A stretch of 16,915 nt of DNA, taken from the NCBI GenBank assembly GCA_002748015.1, contig PDRH01000124.1:1-16915 (forward strand), given 5' to 3'. Positions 1-7,001 of this stretch are shown in pieces. A program made the translations under genes and the position numbers. The number at the start of each line of letters is the position of its first letter. The first letter of the stretch is position 1. This DNA is from Bacteroidota bacterium (GTDB taxonomy: Bacteria; Bacteroidota; Bacteroidia; Bacteroidales; CAJPTX01). The notes beneath the pieces are model-generated. The model was not told the origin of the DNA. It ran no database searches and was given only the letters and a program-made list of their open reading frames with translations.

Positions 1-1727
1 TCCTCCTCCTCGGCCGAGCAGTAGACCACACCCTCCGGGCTAAAGTCCACCTTACCACCGGAGACCTTACGGTAGGGGGTCTCGATGAAGCCCAAGGGGT
101 TAATACGGGCAAAAACGCAGAGCGAGCTAATCAGACCGATATTCGGACCCTCAGGGGTCTCAATCGGACACAGACGCCCGTAGTGCGTATAGTGCACGTC
201 TCGAACCTCAAAGCCAGCACGCTCACGCGACAGACCACCCGGACCAAGGGCAGAAAGCCTACGCTTATGCGTCATCTCCGCCAGCGGGTTGGTCTGATCC
301 ATGAACTGCGACAGCTGGTTCGTCCCGAAGAAGGAGTTTATAACCGCAGAGAGCGTCTTGGCATTGATCAGCTCTATCGGCGAGAACACCTCGCTATCGC
401 GCACGTTCATCCGCTCACGAATGGTACGAGCCATGCGGATAAGCCCCAGGTTGAACTGGTTGGCCAGCTGCTCCCCCACGGTACGCACACGACGGTTGCT
501 CAGGTGGTCAATATCATCTACATCTGCCTTGGAGTTCTTAAGCTCTATCAGGTACTTGATGATCTGGATGATGTCCTCCCTGGTCAGCACCCGAACGCTC
601 TCGTCCGTATCCAGACGCAGCTTACGATTTATCTTGAAACGACCCACGCTCCCCAGGTCGTAGCGCTTCTCCGAGAAGAAGAGCTTGTCGATTACATCGC
701 GGGCCGTGGCATCATCCGGTGGCTCCGAGTTACGTAGCAGCCTGTAGATATGCGTAACGGCCTCCTTGGTGTTGTTGGTGGGGTCCTTCGCCAGCGTATC
801 ATGGATAATCTTGTACTCCGAGGCCGCGCTGCTATCCTTATGCAGAAGGATGGTATCAATCCCAGAATCCTTGATTATATCGATGGTGTCCTCATCGAGC
901 ACAACCCCACGATCCACCAGCTGCTCAAAGCGAGAGGTAGAAACCACCTCCCCGGTCTCATCATCTACGAAGTCCTCTGTCCAGGTGCGCGAGAGCTTGC
1001 CCGCCAGCACCCGACCCACATAGTCGTCCAGATTAACGTCATTGACGTTAATCTCCTCAGCCAGATCGTATATATTCAGGATATCACTGTCAAGGTCGTA
1101 ACCTATCGCACGGAGGAGAGTGGTAACCGGCAGCTTCTTACGGCGGTCGATGTACGCATACATGACATTGTTAATGTCAGTTGCGAACTCTATCCAGCTA
1201 CCGCGGAAAGGAATAATCCGCGCCGAATAGAGCTTCGTGCCGTTATTGTGCGTACTCTGCGCAAAGAACACGCCGGGCGAACGGTGCAGCTGCGACACGA
1301 CAACGCGCTCCGCCCCATTGATAACAAAGGTGCCACGAGGAGTCATATCCGGAATACTCCCCAGGTACACCTCCTGAACCTGCGTGTCAAAATCCTCATG
1401 CTCCTTGTCGTTGCAAGACAAGCGGAGCTTTGCCTTCAGCGGCACGCTATAGGTCAAGCCACGCTCGATACACTCCTCTATCGTGTAGCGAGACGGGTCG
1501 ATGCTATAGTCCAAAAACTCAAGCTCGAAATTGTTCCGAGTGTCTGAAATCGGGAAGTTATCCTTGAAGACCCTATACAAACCCTCTTGCGTACGCTCCT
1601 CCGGCGTAGTCCAAAGGCTAAAAAAAGAACGAAAGCTCTGCACCTGAATCTCCAGGAAATCCGGGTACTCAAACTGCGCCTTCGCTCGTGCGAATGTTAT
1701 GCGTTGATCCTGCTGTGCCTGCGACAT
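1..1727 (-). CDS. rpoB: RNA polymerase beta subunit, 5' part (3' end outside window)
   Basis: This is the N-terminal 575 codons of the beta subunit of RNA polymerase, the catalytic-core partner of beta prime. The ATG at 1727 gives MSQAQQDQRITFARAK and the frame stays open to the left edge. The rifampicin-binding region is easily read: FMDQTNPLAEMTHKRRLSAL lies at residues 475-494, followed by the conserved GPGGLSRERAGFEVRDVH and PIETPEGPNIGL stretches. Equivalents of E. coli D516, H526 and S531 are D477, H487 and S492, all wild type, so nothing here predicts rifampicin resistance. It follows rplL after a 180-nt gap without a visible promoter of its own, so it is probably read from upstream. 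rpoC should lie just outside the window. Confidence 0.98.
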   Translation of the reverse strand, partial: MSQAQQDQRITFARAKAQFEYPDFLEIQVQSFRSFFSLWTTPEERTQEGLYRVFKDNFPISDTRNNFELEFLDYSIDPSRYTIEECIERGLTYSVPLKAKLRLSCNDKEHEDFDTQVQEVYLGSIPDMTPRGTFVINGAERVVVSQLHRSPGVFFAQSTHNNGTKLYSARIIPFRGSWIEFATDINNVMYAYIDRRKKLPVTTLLRAIGYDLDSDILNIYDLAEEINVNDVNLDDYVGRVLAGKLSRTWTEDFVDDETGEVVSTSRFEQLVDRGVVLDEDTIDIIKDSGIDTILLHKDSSAASEYKIIHDTLAKDPTNNTKEAVTHIYRLLRNSEPPDDATARDVIDKLFFSEKRYDLGSVGRFKINRKLRLDTDESVRVLTREDIIQIIKYLIELKNSKADVDDIDHLSNRRVRTVGEQLANQFNLGLIRMARTIRERMNVRDSEVFSPIELINAKTLSAVINSFFGTNQLSQFMDQTNPLAEMTHKRRLSALGPGGLSRERAGFEVRDVHYTHYGRLCPIETPEGPNIGLISSLCVFARINPLGFIETPYRKVSGGKVDFSPEGVVYCSAEEE

Positions 1728-1907
1728 GGGGCTAATCCTTATGAACTTTATAAGACCAAATCTGGGAATACTAACAAACGAAAGGAAGCACTCACCCTAA
1801 ATCCATAGAGTGAGCGCAACCAATCAATTGCTTAATCGACGTACAGGAGCTCTAATCCTAATACGCCATGGCAATGATACCTAAACCTAGGCCATTGCCC
1901 TACGGTC
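1728..1907 (-). promoter_or_regulatory. rplL-rpoB spacer with a weak stem; possible attenuator or processing site
   Basis: This 180-nt gap is much longer than the other gaps in the operon, which are 17 to 46 nt. It holds a 7-bp inverted repeat, GGCAATG at 1870-1876 and CATTGCC at 1893-1899, with a 16-nt loop, and a weaker CTCAC/GTGAG pair near 1790-1815. No T-run follows either stem on the minus strand, and no TAnnTTTG element is present. In E. coli the same gap carries a partial terminator and an RNase III site that lower rpoBC expression relative to rplJL. A similar role here is inference only. Confidence 0.35.
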
Positions 1908-2282
1908 CTACTTAAGCTCAATCTCTGCCCCTACTTCCTCGAATTGGCTCTTGATAGATTCAGCCTCCTCCTTGGAAACGCCTTCCTTAATCGGCTTCGG
2001 AGCACCGTCTACAAGCTCCTTAGCCTCCTTAAGGCCAACACCTACCAGCTCCTTAACGAGCTTTACCACCTGAAGCTTCGTACCACCTGCCGAGGTGAGA
2101 ATTACATCAAAGGTGGACTTCTCCTCAGCAGCACCCTCACCACCAGCGGCGGGAGCGGCTACGGCTACTGCAGCTGCTGCGGGCTCGATACCATACTCCT
2201 CCTTCAGGATCTCAGCCAGCTCGTTTACTTCCTTCACCGTAAGGCTTACCAACTCTTCTGCAAATTTCTTCAGATCTGCCAT
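1908..2282 (-). CDS. rplL: 50S ribosomal protein L7/L12
   Basis: L7/L12 forms the multi-copy stalk of the large subunit that recruits translation GTPases such as EF-Tu and EF-G. The 124-residue product has the full family layout. An N-terminal dimerisation helix (about 1-31) is followed by an Ala/Gly-rich hinge (about 33-53, including PAAAAVAVAAPAAGG) and a C-terminal globular domain with the hallmark stretch KLQVVKLVKELVGVGLKEAK near residues 70-89. It starts with ATG at 2282, 46 nt after rplJ, which encodes its binding partner L10. Length and sequence are normal for the family. Confidence 0.98.
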   Translation of the reverse strand: MADLKKFAEELVSLTVKEVNELAEILKEEYGIEPAAAAVAVAAPAAGGEGAAEEKSTFDVILTSAGGTKLQVVKLVKELVGVGLKEAKELVDGAPKPIKEGVSKEEAESIKSQFEEVGAEIELK

Positions 2283-2328
2283 CGCTATATCAACTTTATT
2301 AACTTCTAAACCAAAATGTATTCTACAA

Positions 2329-2859
2329 CTACTTCTCTTCTCGTTCGCCCAGCGTCTTCAGCAGACCAGTCAGAGTCTGACCGCCCGACTGCAGGGCCGA
2401 AATAACATTCTTCGCCGGCGACTGGAGCAGAGCAACAACATCTGCAATAAGCTCCTCACGGCTCTTGAGGGTCGCTAGCGTATCAAGCTGGTTGTCGCCA
2501 ACATAAACGCTCTCCTCAACGTAGGCTGCCTTCAAAATGGGCTTCTCATGCGACTTGCGGAAGTCCTTCACCAGACGCGCAGGCACATTACCCACCTGGG
2601 TAAAGAAAACGGCCGTCTCGCCCTTCAGAACATCATTCAGCTCCTCGCATACCGACTCCTGATCGTTGGCTACAAGCGCACGCTTAAAAAGCGTATTCTT
2701 CACCACGCGCAGCTCTACACCACCCTCAAAGCACTTCCGACGCAAATCGGAAGTATCAGCAGCATTCAGACCACCCAAATCCACCAGGTAGAAATGGGGA
2801 TACTCCTGCAGCTTTTCCGTCAAACTAGCAACTACTTGCGACTTTTCTTCCTTCGTCAT
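2329..2859 (-). CDS. rplJ: 50S ribosomal protein L10
   Basis: L10 anchors the L7/L12 dimers to 23S rRNA at the base of the stalk. The product has 176 residues. The N-terminal RNA-binding domain contains the conserved LRRKCFEGGVELRVVKNTLFKRAL segment (about residues 39-62, read here in two parts), and the C-terminal helical tail that binds L12 follows. The ATG at 2859 is 18 nt from the rplA stop, with a purine-rich AGAGGAG ahead of it. That short gap leaves no room for the long L10 leader RNA known in many bacteria. Autoregulation of rplJL, if present, must use another site. Confidence 0.97.
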   Translation of the reverse strand: MTKEEKSQVVASLTEKLQEYPHFYLVDLGGLNAADTSDLRRKCFEGGVELRVVKNTLFKRALVANDQESVCEELNDVLKGETAVFFTQVGNVPARLVKDFRKSHEKPILKAAYVEESVYVGDNQLDTLATLKSREELIADVVALLQSPAKNVISALQSGGQTLTGLLKTLGEREEK

Positions 2860-2877
2860 CTTACGCTCTCCTCTTTA

Positions 2878-3567
2878 CTAGTTCAACGATTGTAGATCCA
2901 AATTCACACCGGGGCTCATCGTCGACGACAGGTACACGCTCTTGATATACGTCCCCTTCAGCGCACTAGGCTTCAGGCGGTTTACCGTAAGCATGAACTC
3001 ACGAATGTTCTCAACCAAAGCCTCTGCGCCGAACGATACTCGACCTACAGAAACATGCAGGATACCGTACTTATCCACACGGAAGTCTATCTTACCCTGC
3101 TTTATCTCACCGATGGCCTTGCCTATCTCCATCGTTACCGTACCGCTCTTGGGGTTCGGCATCAGGCCACGAGGACCAAGAATACGGCCAATCTGACCAA
3201 CCTTACCCATGGCCTGCGGCATGGTTACTACAACGTCGAAATCAGTCCAACCACCCTTGATCTTCTCTACGAGGTCGTCCATCCCGACAAAATCTGCACC
3301 TGCAGCCTTGGCCTCTTCCTCCTTCTCAGGAGTTACCAGCGCCAAAACCCGAACGCTACGCCCCGTGCCATGCGGCAGGGTTACCACGCCACGAACCATC
3401 TCGTTCGCCTTACGCGGATCAACGCCCAAGCGCACATCGATATCGACAGACGCATCGAACTTCGTATACGACATCTTCTTCACCAAGTCTGCAGCCTCAG
3501 CAAGGCTATAAGCCTTGTTGGGGTCTACCATGGCGAGTGCCTCCTTACGCTTCTTGCTTACCTTCAT
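2878..3567 (-). CDS. rplA: 50S ribosomal protein L1
   Basis: L1 forms the mobile L1 stalk of the 50S subunit, which helps release deacylated tRNA from the E site; in many bacteria it also represses its own operon. The 229-residue product has the two-domain fold with conserved blocks. Domain I begins KVSKKRKEAL, domain II includes LPHGTGRSVRVLAL (about 84-97), and the family signature GRILGPRGLMPNPKSGTV lies near 127-144. The ATG at 3567 is 17 nt after the rplK stop and is preceded by AAAGGAG, a clearer Shine-Dalgarno sequence than is usual in Bacteroidota. Confidence 0.98.
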   Translation of the reverse strand: MKVSKKRKEALAMVDPNKAYSLAEAADLVKKMSYTKFDASVDIDVRLGVDPRKANEMVRGVVTLPHGTGRSVRVLALVTPEKEEEAKAAGADFVGMDDLVEKIKGGWTDFDVVVTMPQAMGKVGQIGRILGPRGLMPNPKSGTVTMEIGKAIGEIKQGKIDFRVDKYGILHVSVGRVSFGAEALVENIREFMLTVNRLKPSALKGTYIKSVYLSSTMSPGVNLDLQSLN

Positions 3568-3584
3568 TTCAGCCCTCTCCTTTA

Positions 3585-4022
3585 TTAACCTGGGAACTCG
3601 CCCTTAATCGTTATGCCCATGCTACGAGCAGTACCTGCCACCAAACGCATCGCCGACTCAACCGTAAAGCAGTTCAAATCGGGCATCTTGTCCTGAGCTA
3701 TCTCACGAACCTGATCCCAAGTCAAACTACCCACCTTGCGACGGTTAGGCTCCGCCGAACCGCTCTTGAGCTTCAAAGCCTCCTTCAGCTGCGCCGCAAC
3801 CGGAGGAGTCTTCACGATGAAGTCAAAAGACTTATCGGCGTAAACCGTTATGACCACAGGTAACAGCTTGCCGGCCAAGGGCTGAGTACGGGCATTAAAC
3901 TGCTTGCAGAACTCCATGATGTTCACCCCCTTCGAACCCAGAGCGGGACCGACGGGAGGGGCCGGGTTGGCCGCACCACCACGAATCTGTAGCTTAATGA
4001 ACCCTGCTACTTCCTTTGACAT
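3585..4022 (-). CDS. rplK: 50S ribosomal protein L11
   Basis: L11 binds the GTPase-associated region of 23S rRNA and is needed for RelA-type stringent signalling and thiostrepton binding in other bacteria. The 145-residue product begins MSKEVAGFIKLQIRGGAANP and carries the Pro-rich N-terminal motif PPVGPALGSKGVNIMEFCK at about residues 22-40. The C-terminal rRNA-binding domain ends with AGTARSMGI. It lies between nusG (22-nt gap) and rplA (17-nt gap), which is the standard order. Nothing unusual is seen. Confidence 0.98.
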   Translation of the reverse strand: MSKEVAGFIKLQIRGGAANPAPPVGPALGSKGVNIMEFCKQFNARTQPLAGKLLPVVITVYADKSFDFIVKTPPVAAQLKEALKLKSGSAEPNRRKVGSLTWDQVREIAQDKMPDLNCFTVESAMRLVAGTARSMGITIKGEFPG

Positions 4023-4044
4023 ATCTATTCCCTTTATTCTACTG

Positions 4045-4599
4045 TTACTCCTTCTCTACCTGCATGAAGCCCAGCTCCAGAGGGGTCTTACGCTCGAAGA
4101 TCTTCACGATCACAGTCAACTTCTTCTTGTCCTCGTTCACCTCAGAAACGATACCACTAAAAGTGTTGAACGGACCATCAACCACGCGTACTACATCCCC
4201 AATGGAAAAGGGAACCTCCATCGACTCCCCATCCTCGGAAAGCTCGTCCATCTTACCCAATAGACGGTTAACCTCGGCGGGAGACAACGGCGCAGGCTCA
4301 CCCGACGGGTCATTCAAAAAGCCCAGAACATCAGGGGCCGCAGTCAGAAAATGCGGAATCTCACCCGTCAGCAAGGCCTCTACGAATACATAACCCGGAA
4401 AAAAGACCCGCTCCTTACTCACCTTCTTCCCATTGCGAATCTGATACACCTTCTCCATCGGCACGAGAACCGTAGGAACATAATCCTCGTAATGAAGGCG
4501 AGCAACCTCATTCTCGAAGTACTGGCAAACCTTTCGCTCCCTACCACCTATCGCACGAAGAACATACCAACGCATATGTTCCTTCCTCTCCTCCGCCAT
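4045..4599 (-). CDS. nusG: Transcription termination/antitermination factor NusG
   Basis: NusG binds RNA polymerase through its NGN domain and links it to Rho or ribosomal protein S10 through its KOW domain. The product has 184 residues. The NGN domain runs from about residue 8 (MRWYVLRAIGGRERKV) to 115 and includes FFPGYVFVE at 66-74. The KOW domain (about 130-184) contains FSIGDVVRVVDGPFNTFSGIV. Two starts are possible, ATG at 4599 and an internal ATG eight codons later immediately before RWYVL. I kept the longer form because it leaves only 22 nt to secE. The gene order secE-nusG-rplK is the bacterial norm. Confidence 0.96.
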   Translation of the reverse strand: MAEERKEHMRWYVLRAIGGRERKVCQYFENEVARLHYEDYVPTVLVPMEKVYQIRNGKKVSKERVFFPGYVFVEALLTGEIPHFLTAAPDVLGFLNDPSGEPAPLSPAEVNRLLGKMDELSEDGESMEVPFSIGDVVRVVDGPFNTFSGIVSEVNEDKKKLTVIVKIFERKTPLELGFMQVEKE

Positions 4600-4621
4600 A
4601 TGTAAAAAAGTGTATTATATA

Positions 4622-4810
4622 TTAGAGCAGGCGATAGACCCAGTCCATCAAATGCTCAAACGAAAGATCCATTACCAGAACCACTAGCGCTATCAGTAGG
4701 GAAGCGATCATTACTACCATAGCACTATTCTGCAGCTCCTTCCAAGTGGGCCAAGAAACCTTGTACACCATCTCGTCGTAGATCTCACGTAGGTAAGCTT
4801 TTACTCTCAT
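4622..4810 (-). CDS. secE: Preprotein translocase subunit SecE
   Basis: SecE is the small clamp subunit of the SecYEG channel in the inner membrane. The 62-residue product starts MRVKAYLREIYDEMVYKVSWPTWKEL, and the amphipathic VSWPTWKEL segment (about 18-26) is the family hallmark. One transmembrane helix follows (about residues 30-53, VMIASLLIALVVLVMDL). The reading frame remains open 16 codons further upstream, but that part lies in the tRNA-Trp gene and its trailer, so I chose the ATG at 4810. This single-helix form is the normal type outside Gammaproteobacteria. Confidence 0.95.
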   Translation of the reverse strand: MRVKAYLREIYDEMVYKVSWPTWKELQNSAMVVMIASLLIALVVLVMDLSFEHLMDWVYRLL

Positions 4811-4828
4811 TGACTCAACGTCTTTTTG

Positions 4829-4901
4829 CACGGGAGGAGCGACTCGAACGCCCGACACCTAGTTTTGGAGACTAGTGCTCTACCAACTGAGCTACACCCG
4901 T
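4829..4901 (-). tRNA. tRNA-Trp (anticodon CCA)
   Basis: The minus strand folds as a 73-nt class I tRNA. The acceptor arms are ACGGGTG and CTCCCGT, the anticodon stem is CTAGT/ACTAG around the loop CTCCAAA (anticodon CCA), and the T arm is GGGCG-TTCGAGT-CGCTC. The discriminator base is G. CCA is not encoded in full. One acceptor pair, 6:67, is a T/T mismatch. The gene sits between tuf and secE, the same place as in several other phyla, so it is probably cut out of the tuf-secE transcript. Confidence 0.95.
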
Positions 4902-4908
4902 AAAGAAT

Positions 4909-4933
4909 CCCGCGCTGACCAAGCCAGCGCGGG
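4909..4933 (-). terminator. Strong hairpin between tuf and tRNA-Trp (terminator, attenuator or processing stem)
   Basis: A perfect 9-bp GC-rich inverted repeat, CCCGCGCTG at 4909-4917 and CAGCGCGGG at 4925-4933, with a 7-nt loop, lies 13 nt after the tuf stop. On the minus strand it is followed by ATTCTTT, an imperfect T-run, and the tRNA-Trp gene starts 7 nt later. It could stop part of the tuf transcription or mark an RNase cut. I see no new promoter between it and secE, so complete termination seems unlikely. Confidence 0.65.
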
Positions 4934-4946
4934 ACTAGCTAAACTC

Positions 4947-6134
4947 TTAATCCAGCAGCTCGATAACCTGACCTGCACCTACCGTACGGCCACCCTCGCG
5001 GATTGCAAAGCGAAGACCTACGTTCACAGCCACAGGGTAAATCAGCTCTACCGTAATCGTAACGTTGTCACCAGGCATCACCATCTCCGAACCCTCGGGA
5101 AGCGTGATCTCACCCGTAACATCAAGCGTACGCAGGTAGAACTGCGGACGGTACTTGTTGTGGAAAGGCGTATGACGACCACCCTCTTCCTTCTTCAGCA
5201 CGTAAACCTCTGCCTTGAACTTCGTATGGGGAGTAATCGTGCCAATCTTCGCCAGCACCTGACCACGCTTGATCTCCGTCTTCTCTATACCGCGGAGCAG
5301 CAGACCCACGTTGTCACCAGCCTCACCCTCATCGAGGATCTTACGGAACATCTCTACACCAGTAACCACCGTCTTCTTGTGGTTTGCGCCCAGACCCACA
5401 ATCTCCACCTCATCACCAGTGTGGATGATACCCGTCTCAATACGACCCGTAGCAACCGTACCACGGCCAGTAATCGAGAATACATCCTCAACCGGCATAA
5501 GGAAAGGCTTCTCATTCTCACGGGGAGGAATCGGAATGTACTCATCCACCGCATCCATCAGCTCCATAACCTTGTCAGCCCACTCAGGCTCACCGTTCAG
5601 CGCACCAAGAGCAGAACCGCGAATCACCGGCGCATTCTGACCATCAAAGTTGTAGAAATCCAGCAGGTCGCGAACCTCCATCTCTACCAGCTCCAGCATC
5701 TCCGGATCATCAACAAGGTCGCACTTGTTCATGAACACGACAATCTTCGGCACGTTCACCTGGCGAGCCAGCAGAATGTGCTCACGAGTCTGGGGCATAG
5801 GACCATCAGTAGCAGCAACCACGATGATAGCACCGTCCATCTGCGCAGCACCCGTTACCATGTTCTTCACGTAGTCAGCGTGACCCGGGCAGTCAACGTG
5901 CGCATAGTGACGGCTAGCCGTCTGATACTCCACGTGCGCCGTATTGATGGTAATACCACGCTCCTTCTCCTCCGGTGCGTTGTCGATGGAGTCGAACGAA
6001 CGGGTTTCGGACAGACCCTTGTCTGCCAGTACCTTCGTTATCGCCGCCGTCAAAGTGGTCTTACCGTGGTCCACGTGACCAATTGTACCAATATTCACGT
6101 GGGGTTTTGACCTATCAAATTTCTCTTTTGCCAT
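4947..6134 (-). CDS. tuf: Elongation factor Tu
   Basis: EF-Tu is the GTPase that delivers aminoacyl-tRNA to the ribosome. The 395-residue product has all G motifs: GHVDHGKT at 19-26 (P loop), DCPGH near 81-85, NKCD near 136-139 and SALG near 174-177. Domains II and III follow, ending GQVIELLD. The frame is open 18 codons upstream, but the standard start MAKEKFDRSKPHVNIGTIGH begins at the ATG at 6134. The gene follows tRNA-Thr(GGT) by 55 nt and is probably co-transcribed with the four tRNAs, as with E. coli tufB. Confidence 0.99.
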   Translation of the reverse strand: MAKEKFDRSKPHVNIGTIGHVDHGKTTLTAAITKVLADKGLSETRSFDSIDNAPEEKERGITINTAHVEYQTASRHYAHVDCPGHADYVKNMVTGAAQMDGAIIVVAATDGPMPQTREHILLARQVNVPKIVVFMNKCDLVDDPEMLELVEMEVRDLLDFYNFDGQNAPVIRGSALGALNGEPEWADKVMELMDAVDEYIPIPPRENEKPFLMPVEDVFSITGRGTVATGRIETGIIHTGDEVEIVGLGANHKKTVVTGVEMFRKILDEGEAGDNVGLLLRGIEKTEIKRGQVLAKIGTITPHTKFKAEVYVLKKEEGGRHTPFHNKYRPQFYLRTLDVTGEITLPEGSEMVMPGDNVTITVELIYPVAVNVGLRFAIREGGRTVGAGQVIELLD

Positions 6135-6189
6135 GATCCCTCTATATTTATTTATCCGAACTATCCGCCCCTCATTCACCCCACACAAG

Positions 6190-6261
<72 letters not shown>

Positions 6262-6270
6262 GACAACCAG

Positions 6271-6343
6271 AGCGGGAGACGAGACTCGAACCCGCGACCC
6301 TCAGCTTGGAAGGCTGATGCTCTACCAACTGAGCTACTCCCGC
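6271..6343 (-). tRNA. tRNA-Gly (anticodon TCC)
   Basis: A 73-nt cloverleaf on the minus strand has acceptor arms GCGGGAG/CTCCCGC and anticodon stem TCAGC/GCTGA around CTTCCAA, giving anticodon TCC (GGA and GGG codons). It corresponds in position to E. coli glyT. It lies 9 nt upstream of tRNA-Thr(GGT). Confidence 0.96.
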
Positions 6344-6374
6344 AATCGACGCACCAATAAAATCAACTGAATTG

Positions 6375-6457
6375 TGGGGAGAGCAGGATTCGAACCTACG
6401 AAGTCGTACGACAGCAGATTTACAGTCTGCCCCAGTTGGCCACTTTGGTATCTCCCC
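6375..6457 (-). tRNA. tRNA-Tyr (anticodon GTA)
   Basis: An 83-nt class II tRNA on the minus strand has acceptor arms GGGGAGA/TCTCCCC. The anticodon loop is CTGTAAA (anticodon GTA), followed by a long variable arm around CTGTCGTACGACTTC, as expected for bacterial tRNA-Tyr. The discriminator is A. It corresponds in position to E. coli tyrU. Confidence 0.96.
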
Positions 6458-6483
6458 AAGAAAAACAATCAAAGAACTCTACG

Positions 6484-6557
6484 AGCCGATGGAGGGATTC
6501 GAACCCACGACCTGCTGATTACAAATCAGCTGCTCTGACCAGCTGCGCTACATCGGC
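6484..6557 (-). tRNA. tRNA-Thr (anticodon TGT)
   Basis: A 74-nt cloverleaf on the minus strand has acceptor arms GCCGATG/CATCGGC and anticodon stem GCTGA/TCAGC around TTTGTAA, giving anticodon TGT (ACA and ACG codons). It shares its acceptor stem with tRNA-Thr(GGT), consistent with charging by one synthetase. It is the first gene after the promoter at 6609-6640. Confidence 0.95.
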
Positions 6558-6608
6558 TTGCATCCCTCTCCCGACCGAAACGCCACAACCCTCTCCTGAA
6601 TTCGGACG

Positions 6609-6640
6609 CAAAAGTATGCATTATCAATCTAACTACCAAA
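6609..6640 (-). promoter_or_regulatory. Bacteroidota-type promoter for the tRNA-tuf operon
   Basis: On the minus strand, TTTG (6640-6637) is followed by a 20-bp spacer and TACTTTTG (6616-6609). This matches the Bacteroidota primary-sigma consensus TTTG-N19-21-TAnnTTTG in both boxes and in spacing. Transcription would start near 6600, about 45 nt before tRNA-Thr(TGT). It is the only element in the window that fits on all three counts. Confidence 0.8.
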
Positions 6641-6693
6641 TATAATCCGAAAAATATCGAACGAATAAATGGTAACCAACTGACTACCTGCGC

Positions 6694-6987
6694 TTAATCT
6701 CTTTGCTTACCCTTGCGCTTCATCAGCTGGCGACGCACAGCCTCCACCGCCTCGTCCGTCGCCTCCTCAAAGCTTGCGCCCGGCTTCTCCGCAAAGAGAA
6801 CATCCCCCCGCAGCTGCAGCTTCACCTCGGCAACCTTGCGCTCCTCCTGGTCATTCCCCAGCTTCAGGTACACATCAGCACTCTCTATATCATCATCGAA
6901 GCGAACCAGCTTGCTCACCTTAGCCTCTACAAAATCCCGCAGATTTCCGGCCATCGAAAAGCCCACTGCATGAATACCTATCTCCAT
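6694..6987 (-). CDS. hpf: Ribosome hibernation promoting factor, short form (HPF/RaiA family)
   Basis: Proteins of this family bind the 30S decoding channel and inactivate ribosomes when growth stops. The 97-residue product matches the short HPF/YfiA fold with no C-terminal dimerisation domain. It begins MEIGIHAVGFSMAGNLRDFVEAKVSKL, has the EVKLQLRGDVLFAEKPG strand region (about 54-70), and ends with helix FEEATDEAVEAVRRQLMKRKGK, whose basic end contacts rRNA in relatives. It follows xerC by 14 nt and precedes the tRNA promoter. Short HPF without a long partner would make a 100S dimer depend on another factor. Confidence 0.93.
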   Translation of the reverse strand: MEIGIHAVGFSMAGNLRDFVEAKVSKLVRFDDDIESADVYLKLGNDQEERKVAEVKLQLRGDVLFAEKPGASFEEATDEAVEAVRRQLMKRKGKQRD

Positions 6988-7001
6988 ACCAAAATCCTAT
7001 T

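Noticed and set aside
280..310. Possible rifampicin-resistance change in rpoB
   Set aside because: The residues at the main resistance positions read as wild type (D477, H487, S492).
4811..4858. 16-codon N-terminal extension of SecE
   Set aside because: It overlaps tRNA-Trp by ten codons, and the normal SecE start is the ATG at 4810.
4875..6110. A 411-codon open frame on the plus strand opposite tuf
   Set aside because: The complementary strand encodes EF-Tu with all GTPase motifs; the plus-strand translation is His/Arg/Leu-rich with no recognisable domain, as expected of a shadow of a codon-biased gene.
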